Source: Bradyrhizobium sp. (lineage in GTDB: Bacteria > Pseudomonadota > Alphaproteobacteria > Rhizobiales > Xanthobacteraceae). Taken from it: a DNA stretch of 13,703 nt. The stretch covers positions 1 to 13,703 of the forward strand of contig JAQGKC010000151.1 in assembly GCA_028290305.1 (NCBI GenBank), in the 5' to 3' direction. The position numbers and the translations under genes are program-made. The notes beneath the pieces are model-generated. The model ran no database searches, was not told the DNA's origin, and was given only the letters and a program-made list of their open reading frames with translations. This document shows positions 1-7,418 of this stretch, in pieces (the first letter of the stretch is position 1; every line of letters begins with the position of its first letter).

Positions 1-2
1 AG

Positions 3-836
3 TGCCTGCTCGACGGTCGGCTCCATCGCTTCCACGCTTCGCAGGAAGTGATCCTGTCCCTGGGCGCCATCCACACCCCAAAGGTACTGATGCAGTCCGG
101 CATTGGCGATGCTGAAACGCTGGCATCCCTGGATATCCCGTTGGTCCAACGTCTCCCGGGAGTGGGCGCCAACTTCCAGGACCACATCATGGTCACCAGT
201 TGCATCTGGGAATATCCGGAGCCGATTCCCCCTCACGGCAATGGCGGCGAAGCTACCATCTTCGCCGGGAGCACGCCGGAGTTGGACAGTCCTGATATCC
301 AATTGCTCCAGATCCAGTTCCCCGTCCCAACCCCTGAACTCGCGGCACGCCACTCCATACCAGCGGGATCCTGGGGGATCTTTCCGGCGCTGCTGCGTCC
401 GCACAGCATGGGCCGTCTGCGCCTGACAGGTGCCAAACCCGAAGATCCCATCCTGATAGACTCGCAGATCCTCTCCGATCCGGCCGACCTGACCGCATTG
501 CGGCAGTGCGTGGAGCTTGCGCGGGAGGTAGGCAATGCTCAGGCGCTTCGGCGCTTCGTGAAGCGGGAGGTCATGCCGACAGCACTCGATCCTGCGGCCA
601 TGGACGATTTTATCCGCGATGGCGTCTCGACCATTTGGCATCAGAGCTGCACCGCCAAGATGGGGCAGGATGACATGTCCGTCGTGGACGGCCGCCTCAA
701 GGTCTACGGCGTCGACCGCCTCCGCGTCGCCGATGCTTCAGTGATGCCTCGGGTTCCTTTGGCTAACACCATGGCCCCCAGCGTCATCATCGGCGAGCAG
801 GCAAGCAGGGCGATCGCCCGTGAGCGTCGGCTTTGA
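3..836 (+). CDS. GMC family FAD-dependent oxidoreductase, C-terminal part (5' end outside window)
   Basis: This is the C-terminal half of a glucose-methanol-choline oxidoreductase, a flavoenzyme that oxidises an alcohol using FAD. The frame is already open at base 3 and reads ASQEVILSLGAIHTPKVLM then QSGIG, the second GMC signature. The C-terminal substrate/flavin region follows: a WHQSCTAKMG stretch whose His codon (639-641) occupies the catalytic His position, then a VDGRLKVYGVDRLRVADAS stretch and LANTMAPSVIIGE, whose Asn codon (765-767) fits the second catalytic position. About 277 residues are visible of the usual 520-560. The substrate cannot be told; choline, alcohol and polyethylene-glycol dehydrogenases share these motifs. 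The gene ends 35 bases before the next gene on the same strand, so the two may be co-transcribed. Confidence 0.93.
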   Translation, partial: CLLDGRLHRFHASQEVILSLGAIHTPKVLMQSGIGDAETLASLDIPLVQRLPGVGANFQDHIMVTSCIWEYPEPIPPHGNGGEATIFAGSTPELDSPDIQLLQIQFPVPTPELAARHSIPAGSWGIFPALLRPHSMGRLRLTGAKPEDPILIDSQILSDPADLTALRQCVELAREVGNAQALRRFVKREVMPTALDPAAMDDFIRDGVSTIWHQSCTAKMGQDDMSVVDGRLKVYGVDRLRVADASVMPRVPLANTMAPSVIIGEQASRAIARERRL

Positions 837-871
837 TCCCCATCCTTTCAAACCAGTAGAGGAACACTTCG

Positions 872-1696
872 ATGAAACTTATAACGTACTTAAAGCAGGC
901 GGCATCTACCGCGCTCTTGGCTCTCAGCGCCATTGGCATGCTGAGCATGCCAACAGGTACAGCCTCGGCCGCCACGCCCGAATCGACGAGGGCCACCATT
1001 GTTCTGGTCCACGGTGCGCTGGCAGACTCATCGAGCTGGGATGGTGTAATCTCCAAGCTGCAGACTGACGGATATACAGTCATCGCCGCTGCCGACCCGC
1101 TTCGCAGCCTCAAGAGCGACTCGGACTATGTTTCCGGAATTGTCAAAAACGTCAAAGGGCCGGTGGTCCTGGTCGGCCACTCCTATGGAGGTTCGATCAT
1201 CACGAACGCCGCGACCAGCGCTGATAATATCAAGGCTCTGGTCTATGTAGCGGCCTATGCTCCGGAAGCTGGCGAGAGCGCCTTCGATCTCACAGGCAAA
1301 TTTCCGGGAAGCATCCTCCCTGACGCGCTGGACCCGCCGATTGCCTTGGCGGACGGCGCCCACGATCTCTACGTCCAACAGGACAAGTTCCGGTCAGTAT
1401 TCGCGGCTGATGTTCCGGAGAAGCAGGCCAAGCTCATGGCGGCGACACAGCGTCCCGTGACGGACGTAGCGCTCAAGGAAGCCTCCGGAGCACCAGCATG
1501 GAAGAGCATTCCCTCCTGGTTCATCCATGGCAGCGCCGACAGGGTCATCCCATCAGCCGTACACGCCTTCATGGCGCAGCGTGCGGGTGCAAAGGATACC
1601 ATTGTCGTGAAGGGTGCTTCCCATGTCGTGATGGCCTCCCATCCGTCAGTTGTAGCTAACCTCATCGAAAAGGCTGCGGCAGCGACCGTGAAGTAA
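872..1696 (+). CDS. Secreted alpha/beta hydrolase (Sec signal peptide)
   Basis: This 274-residue alpha/beta-fold serine hydrolase is predicted to be exported. Residues 1-33 form a Sec signal: basic start MKLITYLK, hydrophobic core, and a TASA/A cleavage site near residue 33. The mature part opens with the oxyanion strand IVLVHGAL (43-50). The nucleophile elbow GHSYGG (102-107) gives Ser104, SADRVIP gives acid Asp223, and GASHVV gives His251, so the triad is complete. The start is set by AGAGGAA at 858-864, seven bases before the ATG. The length is normal for EstC/hydroxynitrile-lyase-like esterases. It is a paralogue of the hydrolase at 5216-5995 (shared ALVYVAA.AP.AGE block and AW.S.PS block). 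The substrate is unknown; an ester or lactone is an inference. Confidence 0.9.
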   Translation: MKLITYLKQAASTALLALSAIGMLSMPTGTASAATPESTRATIVLVHGALADSSSWDGVISKLQTDGYTVIAAADPLRSLKSDSDYVSGIVKNVKGPVVLVGHSYGGSIITNAATSADNIKALVYVAAYAPEAGESAFDLTGKFPGSILPDALDPPIALADGAHDLYVQQDKFRSVFAADVPEKQAKLMAATQRPVTDVALKEASGAPAWKSIPSWFIHGSADRVIPSAVHAFMAQRAGAKDTIVVKGASHVVMASHPSVVANLIEKAAAATVK

Positions 1697-1790
1697 GGAT
1701 GGCGCCGATCTCTGGGAGGCCTTTCTTCAAAAGGTCTATCTCGGAAACTGCGGCTCACATCCTGGCGCGGTCCTAGATTCGCTGCGCGAT

Positions 1791-1824
1791 CCGGTTGCCT
1801 CGGCATGACGGACGAGCATTCAAC
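1791..1824 (+). promoter_or_regulatory. Copy 1 of a shared upstream element (before the alcohol dehydrogenase)
   Basis: These 34 bases match 2982-3015 at 30 of 34 positions (core CCGGTTGCMTCGGCATGACGG). The element lies in the 195-base gap between the first hydrolase and the alcohol dehydrogenase, ending 67 bases before the ATG at 1892. The rest of the gap has only a weak hairpin (1717-1737, not followed by a T run) and the ribosome-binding site AAAGGA (1877-1882). An operator or promoter role is inferred from recurrence. Confidence 0.45.
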
Positions 1825-1891
1825 AACCAGATGACGCCAACATGTCGACGATTGGCGCGCCTCATCCCTCACAATCAAAGGACGATCGATC

Positions 1892-2905
1892 ATGATGATT
1901 GCAATGCAAGTGCCCCGACCGGGCGCCAAATTCGAACGAGCCGAACGCGAGGTTCCGACTCCCGGCGTTGGGGAGCTTTTGATTCGGGTTCATGCCTGTG
2001 GCGTTTGCCACAGTGATGCGGTGACTGTCGAAGGTCTTTTGCCGGGTCTTCAATATCCGCGCGTGCCTGGCCACGAGGTCATCGGCTCGGTAGAGGCGGT
2101 CGGGGCCAACGTGCGTGGATGGGCCGTTGGTGATCGGGCAGGTGTCGGCTGGTTCGGAGGGTCGTGTGGGCACTGCCGGCGCTGCCGCCGCGGTGAACAG
2201 TTCGCCTGCGAAAATGGCTCGGGAGCGACCGGCGTGACACGGGACGGCGGCTATGCCACCCATATGCTGGCGGATGCTTCGGCGGTCGCCCATGTGCCGT
2301 TGGATCTCGACGAAGTGGCGGCTGCGCCGCTGCTTTGCGCGGGCATCACCACCTTCAACGCTCTCCGGAACAGCGGGGCCGGGCCAGGCGATCTCGTTGT
2401 GATCCATGGCGTCGGCGGTCTCGGCCATCTTGGCATTCAGTTCTCCTCGCGCCTCGGCTTTCGGACGATCGCGATCAGTCGCGGCCGGGAAAAGGAAGCG
2501 GTCGCCCGCGCTCTCGGCGCCCATGACTACATCGACAGCGATGAAGGTGACGTTGCCGACGCTTTGCAGGCACGAGGGGGTGCCAAGGCGATCATCGCAA
2601 CCGTGAGCAATGCCGACGCGATGCAGGCGATTGTGGGAGGCCTCGGGCCGAATGGAACGCTGATGGTGCTCGGCGCGGTCGCCACCTTCGCGATCGACAC
2701 GTTTTTTTCCCTGCTTATAAAGCGTGCTGCCGTGAAAGGCTGGTATGCGGGCGTCGCCGTCGATTCCGAGGACACCCTTGCCTTCAGCAAGCTTCACGGC
2801 ATCAGTTCGACGAATGAGATCTTTCCGCTGGAGGACGCCCAGGCGGCGTACGATCGGATGATGAGTGGCAAGGCGCGGTTTAGAGTGGTCCTCAAGATGA
2901 ACTGA
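1892..2905 (+). CDS. Zinc-dependent alcohol dehydrogenase (MDR superfamily)
   Basis: This 337-residue medium-chain dehydrogenase interconverts an alcohol and an aldehyde with NAD(H) in the cytoplasm. The catalytic zinc ligands are visible as Cys39 (GVCHSD), His61 (PGHE) and Cys149 (LLCAGIT). The structural zinc lobe is complete with Cys92, Cys95, Cys98 and Cys106. The Rossmann glycine motif GVGGLG lies at 173-178. The length and CAGIT motif resemble the AdhA/AdhP-like bacterial and yeast ADH branch rather than class III formaldehyde dehydrogenase. AAAGGA at 1877-1882 supports ATG 1892, with ATG 1895 as an alternative. Upstream lies a repeated element also found before the azoreductase remnant, so the two may have been co-regulated. 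The physiological substrate is not evident. Confidence 0.93.
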   Translation: MMIAMQVPRPGAKFERAEREVPTPGVGELLIRVHACGVCHSDAVTVEGLLPGLQYPRVPGHEVIGSVEAVGANVRGWAVGDRAGVGWFGGSCGHCRRCRRGEQFACENGSGATGVTRDGGYATHMLADASAVAHVPLDLDEVAAAPLLCAGITTFNALRNSGAGPGDLVVIHGVGGLGHLGIQFSSRLGFRTIAISRGREKEAVARALGAHDYIDSDEGDVADALQARGGAKAIIATVSNADAMQAIVGGLGPNGTLMVLGAVATFAIDTFFSLLIKRAAVKGWYAGVAVDSEDTLAFSKLHGISSTNEIFPLEDAQAAYDRMMSGKARFRVVLKMN

Positions 2906-2981
2906 GCTGCCGACCTGTCCGGTGTTCGGTCGATGGGATGGACTTGCGCGGTTCAAGCCTTTCCCGGGCGGTCAAGGCGCT

Positions 2982-3015
2982 CCGGTTGCATCGGCATGAC
3001 GGCCGGGCGTTCAAC
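2982..3015 (+). promoter_or_regulatory. Copy 2 of the shared upstream element (before the azoreductase remnant)
   Basis: This copy is 30/34 identical to 1791-1824, with its mismatches outside the GGCATGACGG core. It ends 17 bases before the ATG at 3033 and abuts the ribosome-binding site AAGGAG (3021-3026). It lies in the 127-base gap after the alcohol dehydrogenase. A GCGCGGT stretch occurs upstream of both copies, which suggests that the two gaps share ancestry. Confidence 0.45.
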
Positions 3016-3032
3016 GGCGAAAGGAGCCGGGA

Positions 3033-3760
3033 ATGCGGATCTTGAAAATTGTCACTTCACCAAGAGGAGAGCGATCCGTATCCACTGCTATGGTCGATAC
3101 GCTTCTCTTTGAATACCAGAAGAAGATCAACGGACTTGGGGTTGTCGACACACTGGACGTTTGGTCCGTTCGCTTCCGGATTTTGACGCCGAAGCGATAG
3201 GCGCTAAATACAAGGGTGTCTCCGGAGAGGCGATGACACCATTGGAAAGGGCTACATGGGAGTAGATTAGAGAACTGGCATCACGATTCCAAAATGTGGA
3301 TCGCATCGCACTTGGTATACCGATGTGGAATTTTTCCTTTCCGTATAAGCTCAAGCAGCTGATTGATCTTGCTTGTCAGCGGAACATGCTTTTCACGTTT
3401 GACGGAAAAAAGTATGGCCCGGCGTTGAATATCGACAAGGCATTTGTCGTGTACGTCCGCGGGCAAAGCGAAGAAGCCGGCTTTCAGACACTCCCCCCAC
3501 CTGGGTTTGAATACGTAACGAAGTACGTCAAATTCTGGCTCCACTTTATCGGCGTACGCAGCATCACAGCCATGACCGTCGAGCACACGTGGGATGGGCG
3601 AGCACAAGACATGATCGAAGAAGGGGAGAAGCAAGCAGCGAAGTTGGCAAAACAATTTGAAAGCAATGGAGCCAGCGTAGGCATATTCCAATACTGCGCG
3701 ATAAAAGCAACAACCGTGTGGCTGGCCTCAAAGTTCATGAACTGGGAACATGAGCTTTGA
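3033..3760 (+). pseudogene. FMN-dependent NADH-azoreductase / flavodoxin-like NAD(P)H dehydrogenase, broken
   Basis: A good ribosome-binding site (AAGGAG, 3021-3026) precedes ATG 3033, and the protein starts MRILKIVTSPRGERSVSTAM, the phosphate-binding start of the AzoR/flavodoxin_2 family. The frame then breaks at about 3175: adding one C to TTCCGG restores PDFDAEAIGAKYKGVSGEAM in the frame used downstream. A second lesion is an in-frame TAG at 3263-3265, in TWE*IRELASRFQNVD. After it come the family blocks ALGIPMWNFSFPYKLKQLID and FTFDGKKYG, and an AAKLAKQF helix typical of the family's C-terminus. The last ~25 codons (from about 3687) are not azoreductase but an osmC 3' end, so the tail is a fusion. 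The gene looks AT-richer than its neighbours. A repaired product would have about 242 residues. With two independent lesions it is very unlikely to be active. Confidence 0.85.
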
Positions 3761-3812
3761 AGCCAAGCCGTTTCCTGGTCGGTTCGTCCAATAAGCATCT
3801 GCCGGGGTCCGG
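3687..3812 (+). repeat. Inverted repeat arm 1: remnant of an osmC 3' end
   Basis: Read on +, this 126-base stretch aligns with the reverse complement of 4681-4806 at roughly three quarters identity by eye. Shared runs include TTCCAAT, TCAAAG-TCATGAAC, AGCTTTGAAGCCAAGC, CGTTTCCTG and CATCTG. The other arm is the 3' end and 3' flank of the osmC gene, so this arm is a diverged osmC end that now supplies the C-terminus of the azoreductase pseudogene. Confidence 0.7.
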
Positions 3813-3869
3813 TGACTTCGCTCCTGCCCAGCGGCGGCAGGGCTTAAGGAGCTATCGAGGATGGGGCCG

Positions 3870-4665
3870 TCAGTCCGCGAGCGCCCATTCGGGCCTCGCA
3901 CCCCGCGGCACGAGCGGGATCAGATAGAAGCCCGGGGTGCGCGATATACGACCTAGTCGGTGACGCCCTGGTAATCGCCGCACGCGGGCGGAAGAGTTCC
4001 GGAGCGCGATATTCATGCTCGCCAGCGACCGACGAGGCGTAAGCCTTGTCGAAGACGCCCATATGCAAGAGCCACATCGACAGGCGGGCGAGGCTGATGC
4101 GGACGCGATAGCTGCCGCCCTCTCGACAGCGCGCCGCTTCAACGCCGCGGCGACCGCCACGCTCGAGATCCAGGACATGACGTAGTCATTGACGACGAAA
4201 ATCTCCGTCAACTTCGGCTGCTGGGGCGTTCCCTCGCGGGCGAGCACGCCGGACACGCCGCCGGCGTTCTGGTCGAAACCGAACCGTTTGGCCCACGGCC
4301 CGGACCAGCCATAGAGCGACATCTCGACGTGGATCAGGCCAAGTCGAAGCTCGGCCAGCTCCTCCGCGGTCAGGCCGTACTTTTCAAGGTAGCCGGCGCG
4401 CGGGTTAGAGAAGAACACGTCGGCACCGGAGACGAGCGCCTTGAAACGGGCCATGGCGTCGGGCTCGGCGATATCGAGGATCGACGAGCGCATGCCTACA
4501 TTGGCCGTGTATTAGACCAGATCGATCTCGAAGTCGGTCGGCCGCCAGATGTTGAGCACGTCGGCTCCGTGATAGGCGAGTGCCCTCCCCAGACCGGAAG
4601 CGACGATCACGTGTCCGAGGCCGAGCGCCCGAATCCATCGAGGGCGCTTTCGGAGCCGATGTGAA
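3870..4665 (-). pseudogene. CaiB/BaiF-type CoA-transferase (class III), multiply broken
   Basis: Recognisable blocks of a family III acyl-CoA transferase appear on - in successive frames: IRALGLGHVIVASGLGRAL, GADVLNIWRPTDFEIDLV, then YTANVGMRSSILDIAE, GADVFFSNPRAGYLEKYGL, LGLIHVEMSLYGWSGPWAKR and FGFDQNAGGVSGV, EGGSYRVRISLARLSMWLL, and finally RTPGFYLIPLVPRG. Lesions in order are: a frameshift near 4640, TAA at 4512-4514, a frameshift near 4120, a frameshift near 3975, TAG at 3953-3955 and a frameshift near 3942. Intact members transfer CoA between carboxylic acids. It lies just downstream of the osmC pseudogene on the same strand and between two inverted osmC 3' ends. The start is too degraded to place. 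With this many lesions it is clearly dead. Confidence 0.85.
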
Positions 4666-4680
4666 GGGCACGGGGCCAGC

Positions 4681-4806
4681 CGGATCTCAGCAGATGTTTG
4701 ATGGATGAAACAGATCAGGAAACGAGCTTGGCTTCAAAGCTGATGTTGGCGTTCATGAGCTTTGAAACCGGACATCCGGTTTTTGCTTTCACCGCGATGA
4801 TTGGAA
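4681..4806 (-). repeat. Inverted repeat arm 2: 3' end and flank of the osmC gene
   Basis: This is the partner of 3687-3812 in inverted orientation. It covers the last codons of osmC (including GCPVSKLMNANISFEAKLVS), the stop at 4715-4717 and about 34 bases beyond. The similarity continues past the stop codon, so it reflects copied DNA rather than protein-level conservation. The two arms enclose about 870 bases holding the CoA-transferase pseudogene. Confidence 0.7.
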
Positions 4807-5138
4807 TGTAACTTCGTCGATATCGGGTATCTTGGCAACGACAGAAAGATGCACCGAAGTAATGGCGAAGCCATCGCTGTCCTTGTCGATGACGACTTCC
4901 GACACGCTACCCAATTGTTCCGGCTCGAAATGGGCCATTCCGAGCATTCGAACGAACGACTTGGCAAAACACGCGGCGTGGGCTGCGCCAAGGAGCTCTT
5001 CCGGATTGGCTCCCGGCTTCTCGCCGTAGCGGCTGAAGTAGTGTAGGGATAGCTATCGAGCGCATGGCTCTCAATAGAAACCGGGCCCTTGCCATCGCGC
5101 AGGTCGCCGCTCCAGGCCGCAGATCCAAAACGTTTCAT
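4715..5138 (-). pseudogene. OsmC-type organic hydroperoxide reductase, two frameshifts
   Basis: The start MKRFGSAAWSGDLRDGKGPV is typical of OsmC (compare MKR.ASA.W.GDLK.GKG), with GAGGA just before ATG 5138. After residue ~32 the frame is lost: restoring one base near 5041 gives HYFSRYGEKPGANPEELLGA then AHAACFAK, including the first peroxidatic Cys. That frame runs on through VSEVVIDKDSDGFAITSVHL to DIDEVTF, then breaks near 4797. Restoring one base gives AVKAKTGCPVSKLMNANISF with the second redox Cys and a stop at 4715-4717. OsmC reduces organic hydroperoxides through these two cysteines. Both are still encoded and each break needs only one base, so decay looks recent; a sequencing indel cannot be excluded for this gene alone, but its dead neighbours argue for real decay. 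Confidence 0.85.
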
Positions 5139-5215
5139 GGTTCCTCGTCCTTCATTGGTGCGGCGGCGACTTCGGGGCGGCGATCGCCCGCCACCCCCCG
5201 AGGCCGGCCACTTGG

Positions 5216-5995
5216 CTAGGCGCGCTGTCCGGCGGCTTCTAGGATCAGCCTGGTGATCTCGTCGGGATGGGAGATCAACGACAGATGGCTTGCCTTCACT
5301 TCGATGGTCTTGGCGCCCATGCGCTTGGCCATGAAGCGTTCGAGATCGGGATTGATCGTCCGGTCATCAGTGGAAACGGCATAGAAACTCGGCTTCGACC
5401 GCCAGGCCGCGTGCGTGGTCTTGCCGGTGAGCAGAACCTTTTGGAATGGATCCTGGACTGCATAGAGCACCTTCGCATTGGCTTCCGGCAGGTCGCCGGC
5501 GAAATCGCCCAAGAACGCGGCCTCGCTGAGGCGCCCTCCATCGCCGTCGAAAACGATGCCGGCGGAGGCCGGCGGCGTTGGATATGTCTTGGCCAATGCC
5601 GCGTAGTCCTCGCCCGCGTCCGGCGCCCGCGCCGCCACATAGACGAGGGCCGAGACGTTGGGATGTATGCCGGCCTCGGTGACGATCATCCCCGAAAAGG
5701 AATGCCCGACCAGGACCGTCGGGCCATCCTGCCGATCCAGCACGCGCTGCGCCGATGCGACGGCTTCAGGCAGCGTCGTCAGAGGATTTTGCACGGCCGT
5801 AGCGTTGAGTCCCGCCGCCAGCAATCGTGCGATCACCTCGGACCAGCATGATCCATCGGCGAACAGGCCGTGCACGAGGACGACGTTGCGCGCCTTCGCG
5901 GGAGCGGGAGTTGCGGCCATGCCGCGCGTGGAGACCAGCGACGCGGCAGCGCCGGCAATCATGGTAGCAGAGAAGGTACGTCTGTTCATCATCAT
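5216..5995 (-). CDS. Exported alpha/beta hydrolase with Tat-like signal
   Basis: This 259-residue alpha/beta hydrolase has its start at the first of three ATGs (5995), because AAGGAAG on the complementary strand lies about nine bases before it. The leader MMMNRRTFSATMIAGAAASL has twin arginines (5-6), a hydrophobic stretch and an alanine-rich cleavage region (GMAA), which fits Tat export. The mature part shows VVLVHGLFADGS (38-49), the nucleophile elbow GHSFSG with Ser99, acid Asp211 (STDDRT) and His237 (KASHLS). It is clearly related to the product of 872-1696 and also shares the ALVYVAA.APDAGE block. An upstream in-frame ATG at 6160 would bury the Tat motif inside the protein and was not used. 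The substrate is unknown. Confidence 0.9.
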   Translation of the reverse strand: MMMNRRTFSATMIAGAAASLVSTRGMAATPAPAKARNVVLVHGLFADGSCWSEVIARLLAAGLNATAVQNPLTTLPEAVASAQRVLDRQDGPTVLVGHSFSGMIVTEAGIHPNVSALVYVAARAPDAGEDYAALAKTYPTPPASAGIVFDGDGGRLSEAAFLGDFAGDLPEANAKVLYAVQDPFQKVLLTGKTTHAAWRSKPSFYAVSTDDRTINPDLERFMAKRMGAKTIEVKASHLSLISHPDEITRLILEAAGQRA

Positions 5996-6108
5996 GATCT
6001 GTCTTCCTTCGATGGTAGGGGTTCTTGGCAAAATTCCTCCGGCGCGGTCACAGCGGCGGCGTGACCACTGTCGAGATGTTGACGTCGTATTGTCCTTCAC
6101 CGCTTTTT

Positions 6109-6126
6109 CGTCACGTCGATGCAATC
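6109..6126 (-). promoter_or_regulatory. Weaker copy 3 of the shared upstream element (before the Tat-type hydrolase)
   Basis: On - this reads GATTGCATCGACGTGACG, matching GGTTGCATCGGCATGACG of copy 2 at 15 of 18 bases; all three differences are transitions. It lies 113-131 bases upstream of the hydrolase start at 5995, within the 284-base gap to the DUF302 gene. The rest of that gap shows only the hydrolase ribosome-binding site and a small palindrome at 6254-6268 behind the DUF302 stop. Confidence 0.3.
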
Positions 6127-6279
6127 CAGTCGCGCAAACCGACGATGATGCGGAACGCATTGACCGGGTAGCCTGCGGACTTCAGGAAGAAGAAACTTAC
6201 GATTGGCCTTGTTCGGATAACCGATCTAGTTCCGCGCTCGGCCGGCAATTGGAAGCGCCTTAAGCGCTCACCTTCTTGA

Positions 6280-6813
6280 TCAGACGTAGCAGGTCCCGGC
6301 GAGGGGCAGATCGCTCGCTGTTACGTCGGTTGCGAGCACCGCCAGAGCGTGGAGCTTGGCATCGAGCTTGAGAGCCGCCGCGGACACGTCGTCGTTGTGC
6401 AGCCGACTCATCAAGGACGAGGGCAGGTCATAGGCCAGACGAGCCTCGCCAGATGCCGTTTGGTAGACCACGACCCTTATCGGGACGTTGAGGCCGACGG
6501 CGGGGTCGTGGGTGATCATGGTCTGAGCGATTAGCGGGTTGCCTATGATGTATGACCGGATCTTGGCTTCCACATCCACCCTGGACATCCAGGCGCCATG
6601 GTCGTTCGTCAGAAAGCGCATGAAACCGCTTCGGCCCTCGTAGGCCCTGATGCGGGTCTCGAAATCGGCTTGGCTGGTAGCTGCGGCGACCTCACGCGGG
6701 ATGATGGCGGGGTCCTCGACGCTGCCGAGTTCGGCTTCGAAGACAGCGACGACGTCCTCGAAGGAACGCTGGCTGACATGCTCACAGTGCTGAACGGTAA
6801 AGCTGTCGATCAT
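6280..6813 (-). CDS. DUF302 domain protein
   Basis: This 177-residue protein carries a C-terminal DUF302-type domain. The signature stretch runs from about residue 85 to 160: YIIGNPLIAQTMITHDPAVG, LNVPIRVVVYQ, LAYDLPSSLMSRL and ALKLDAKLHALAVLAT. DUF302 proteins are often found with redox and stress genes, but no biochemical activity is established. No signal peptide or membrane segment is apparent, so a cytoplasmic location is inferred. The start is ATG 6813 because AGGAGG sits six bases upstream on the complementary strand; the in-frame ATG at 6843 lies before that ribosome-binding site. A short palindrome (6254-6268) follows the stop, but it has no T run. Confidence 0.88.
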   Translation of the reverse strand: MIDSFTVQHCEHVSQRSFEDVVAVFEAELGSVEDPAIIPREVAAATSQADFETRIRAYEGRSGFMRFLTNDHGAWMSRVDVEAKIRSYIIGNPLIAQTMITHDPAVGLNVPIRVVVYQTASGEARLAYDLPSSLMSRLHNDDVSAAALKLDAKLHALAVLATDVTASDLPLAGTCYV

Positions 6814-7151
6814 GTGTGCCTCCTGTTTGTTTGTCTGCCGCATCGTCGTGGCGATCGATGTTGATCGGCTCGACTTGTACCATCACGCGCCGGGAGCCGG
6901 CTGTCATGTGAATGTGTGATGGAAACTGTTTCGACGGCGTGGCCAAACTTCAGCTCCGCGATGAGATGTCGATCTCCTTAACAGTATGGAGATGAGAATG
7001 GCGGACAGAGCACAGGATCATCGATCGCGACTGAAAGATTCCATGGGTTCGCAGTAGAGCGCAGTAACACCGCCAATAAACATCCCGTGGGGCACCGCCT
7101 GCGTCGCAGTGTGGGGACTAGCATTTATCGCGTGATCAAAGGATAGTGAGC
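6814..7151. other. Gene-free stretch, 338 bases
   Basis: No convincing gene. On - it holds the DUF302 ribosome-binding site, and about 90 bases upstream of that start the string CATGACAGCCGG (11/12 to part of the shared element), which may be chance. ATCTCC (6972-6977) and GGAGAT (6988-6993) could form a 6-bp hairpin. A 23-codon frame from 6984 shows no recognisable features. Confidence 0.5.
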
Positions 7152-7325
7152 ATGCAAAAGACGTTCTTCGCAGTTGCCTTCGGCGTGGCAGCTCCAGTCG
7201 CGGGATCGGCGGTCGCCGCGACGCCACTGACTGAATTGATGCCCGTCGATTGCGCAGATGCGGTGCTCGAGGCATCAAGTTATCCGCCCGGCGCGCTCCC
7301 GTTTTTTGGTACTCGATATGGTTAG
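7152..7325 (+). CDS. Possible small secreted peptide, 57 aa (or truncated gene start)
   Basis: ATG 7152 follows AAAGGA (7138-7143) at a workable spacing and opens MQKTFFAVAFGVAAPVAGSA then VAATPLTELM, which resembles a Sec signal peptide with an AVA/A cleavage site near residue 23. The mature remainder of about 34 residues has one Cys and ends ALPFFGTRYG before TAG. I recognise no family. It is either a small exported peptide or the 5' stub of a larger exported protein, and the decayed surroundings favour a stub. Confidence 0.35.
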   Translation: MQKTFFAVAFGVAAPVAGSAVAATPLTELMPVDCADAVLEASSYPPGALPFFGTRYG

Positions 7326-7418
7326 CATCTTTGGACACTGTTTTTGGCACGAAACGACGTTGCGACCGTCTCCCCTTAGCCCAAATAGCGTTTGAACAAA
7401 TGAACGAAGCCGCAGCGA

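Noticed and set aside
1717..1737. Hairpin AGGCCTTT/AAAGGTCT after the first hydrolase as a terminator
   Set aside because: It contains a G-U pair and no T run follows, so intrinsic termination is not supported.
1862..2956. A 364-codon open frame on - opposite the alcohol dehydrogenase
   Set aside because: It is an antisense shadow: no recognisable domains, and the + strand shows complete zinc-ligand and Rossmann motifs.
3033..5138. All frame breaks being assembly or sequencing errors
   Set aside because: The CoA-transferase and azoreductase genes also carry in-frame stop codons that single-base indels do not explain, and long neighbouring genes are free of breaks. It remains possible for individual osmC sites.
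5996..6160. Longer start for the Tat-type hydrolase
   Set aside because: The extension is low-complexity, has no ribosome-binding site, and would bury the twin-arginine leader and the AAGGAAG site inside the gene.
6254..6268. AGCGC/GCGCT palindrome behind the DUF302 gene as a terminator
   Set aside because: The stem is only five base pairs and no T run follows on the - strand.
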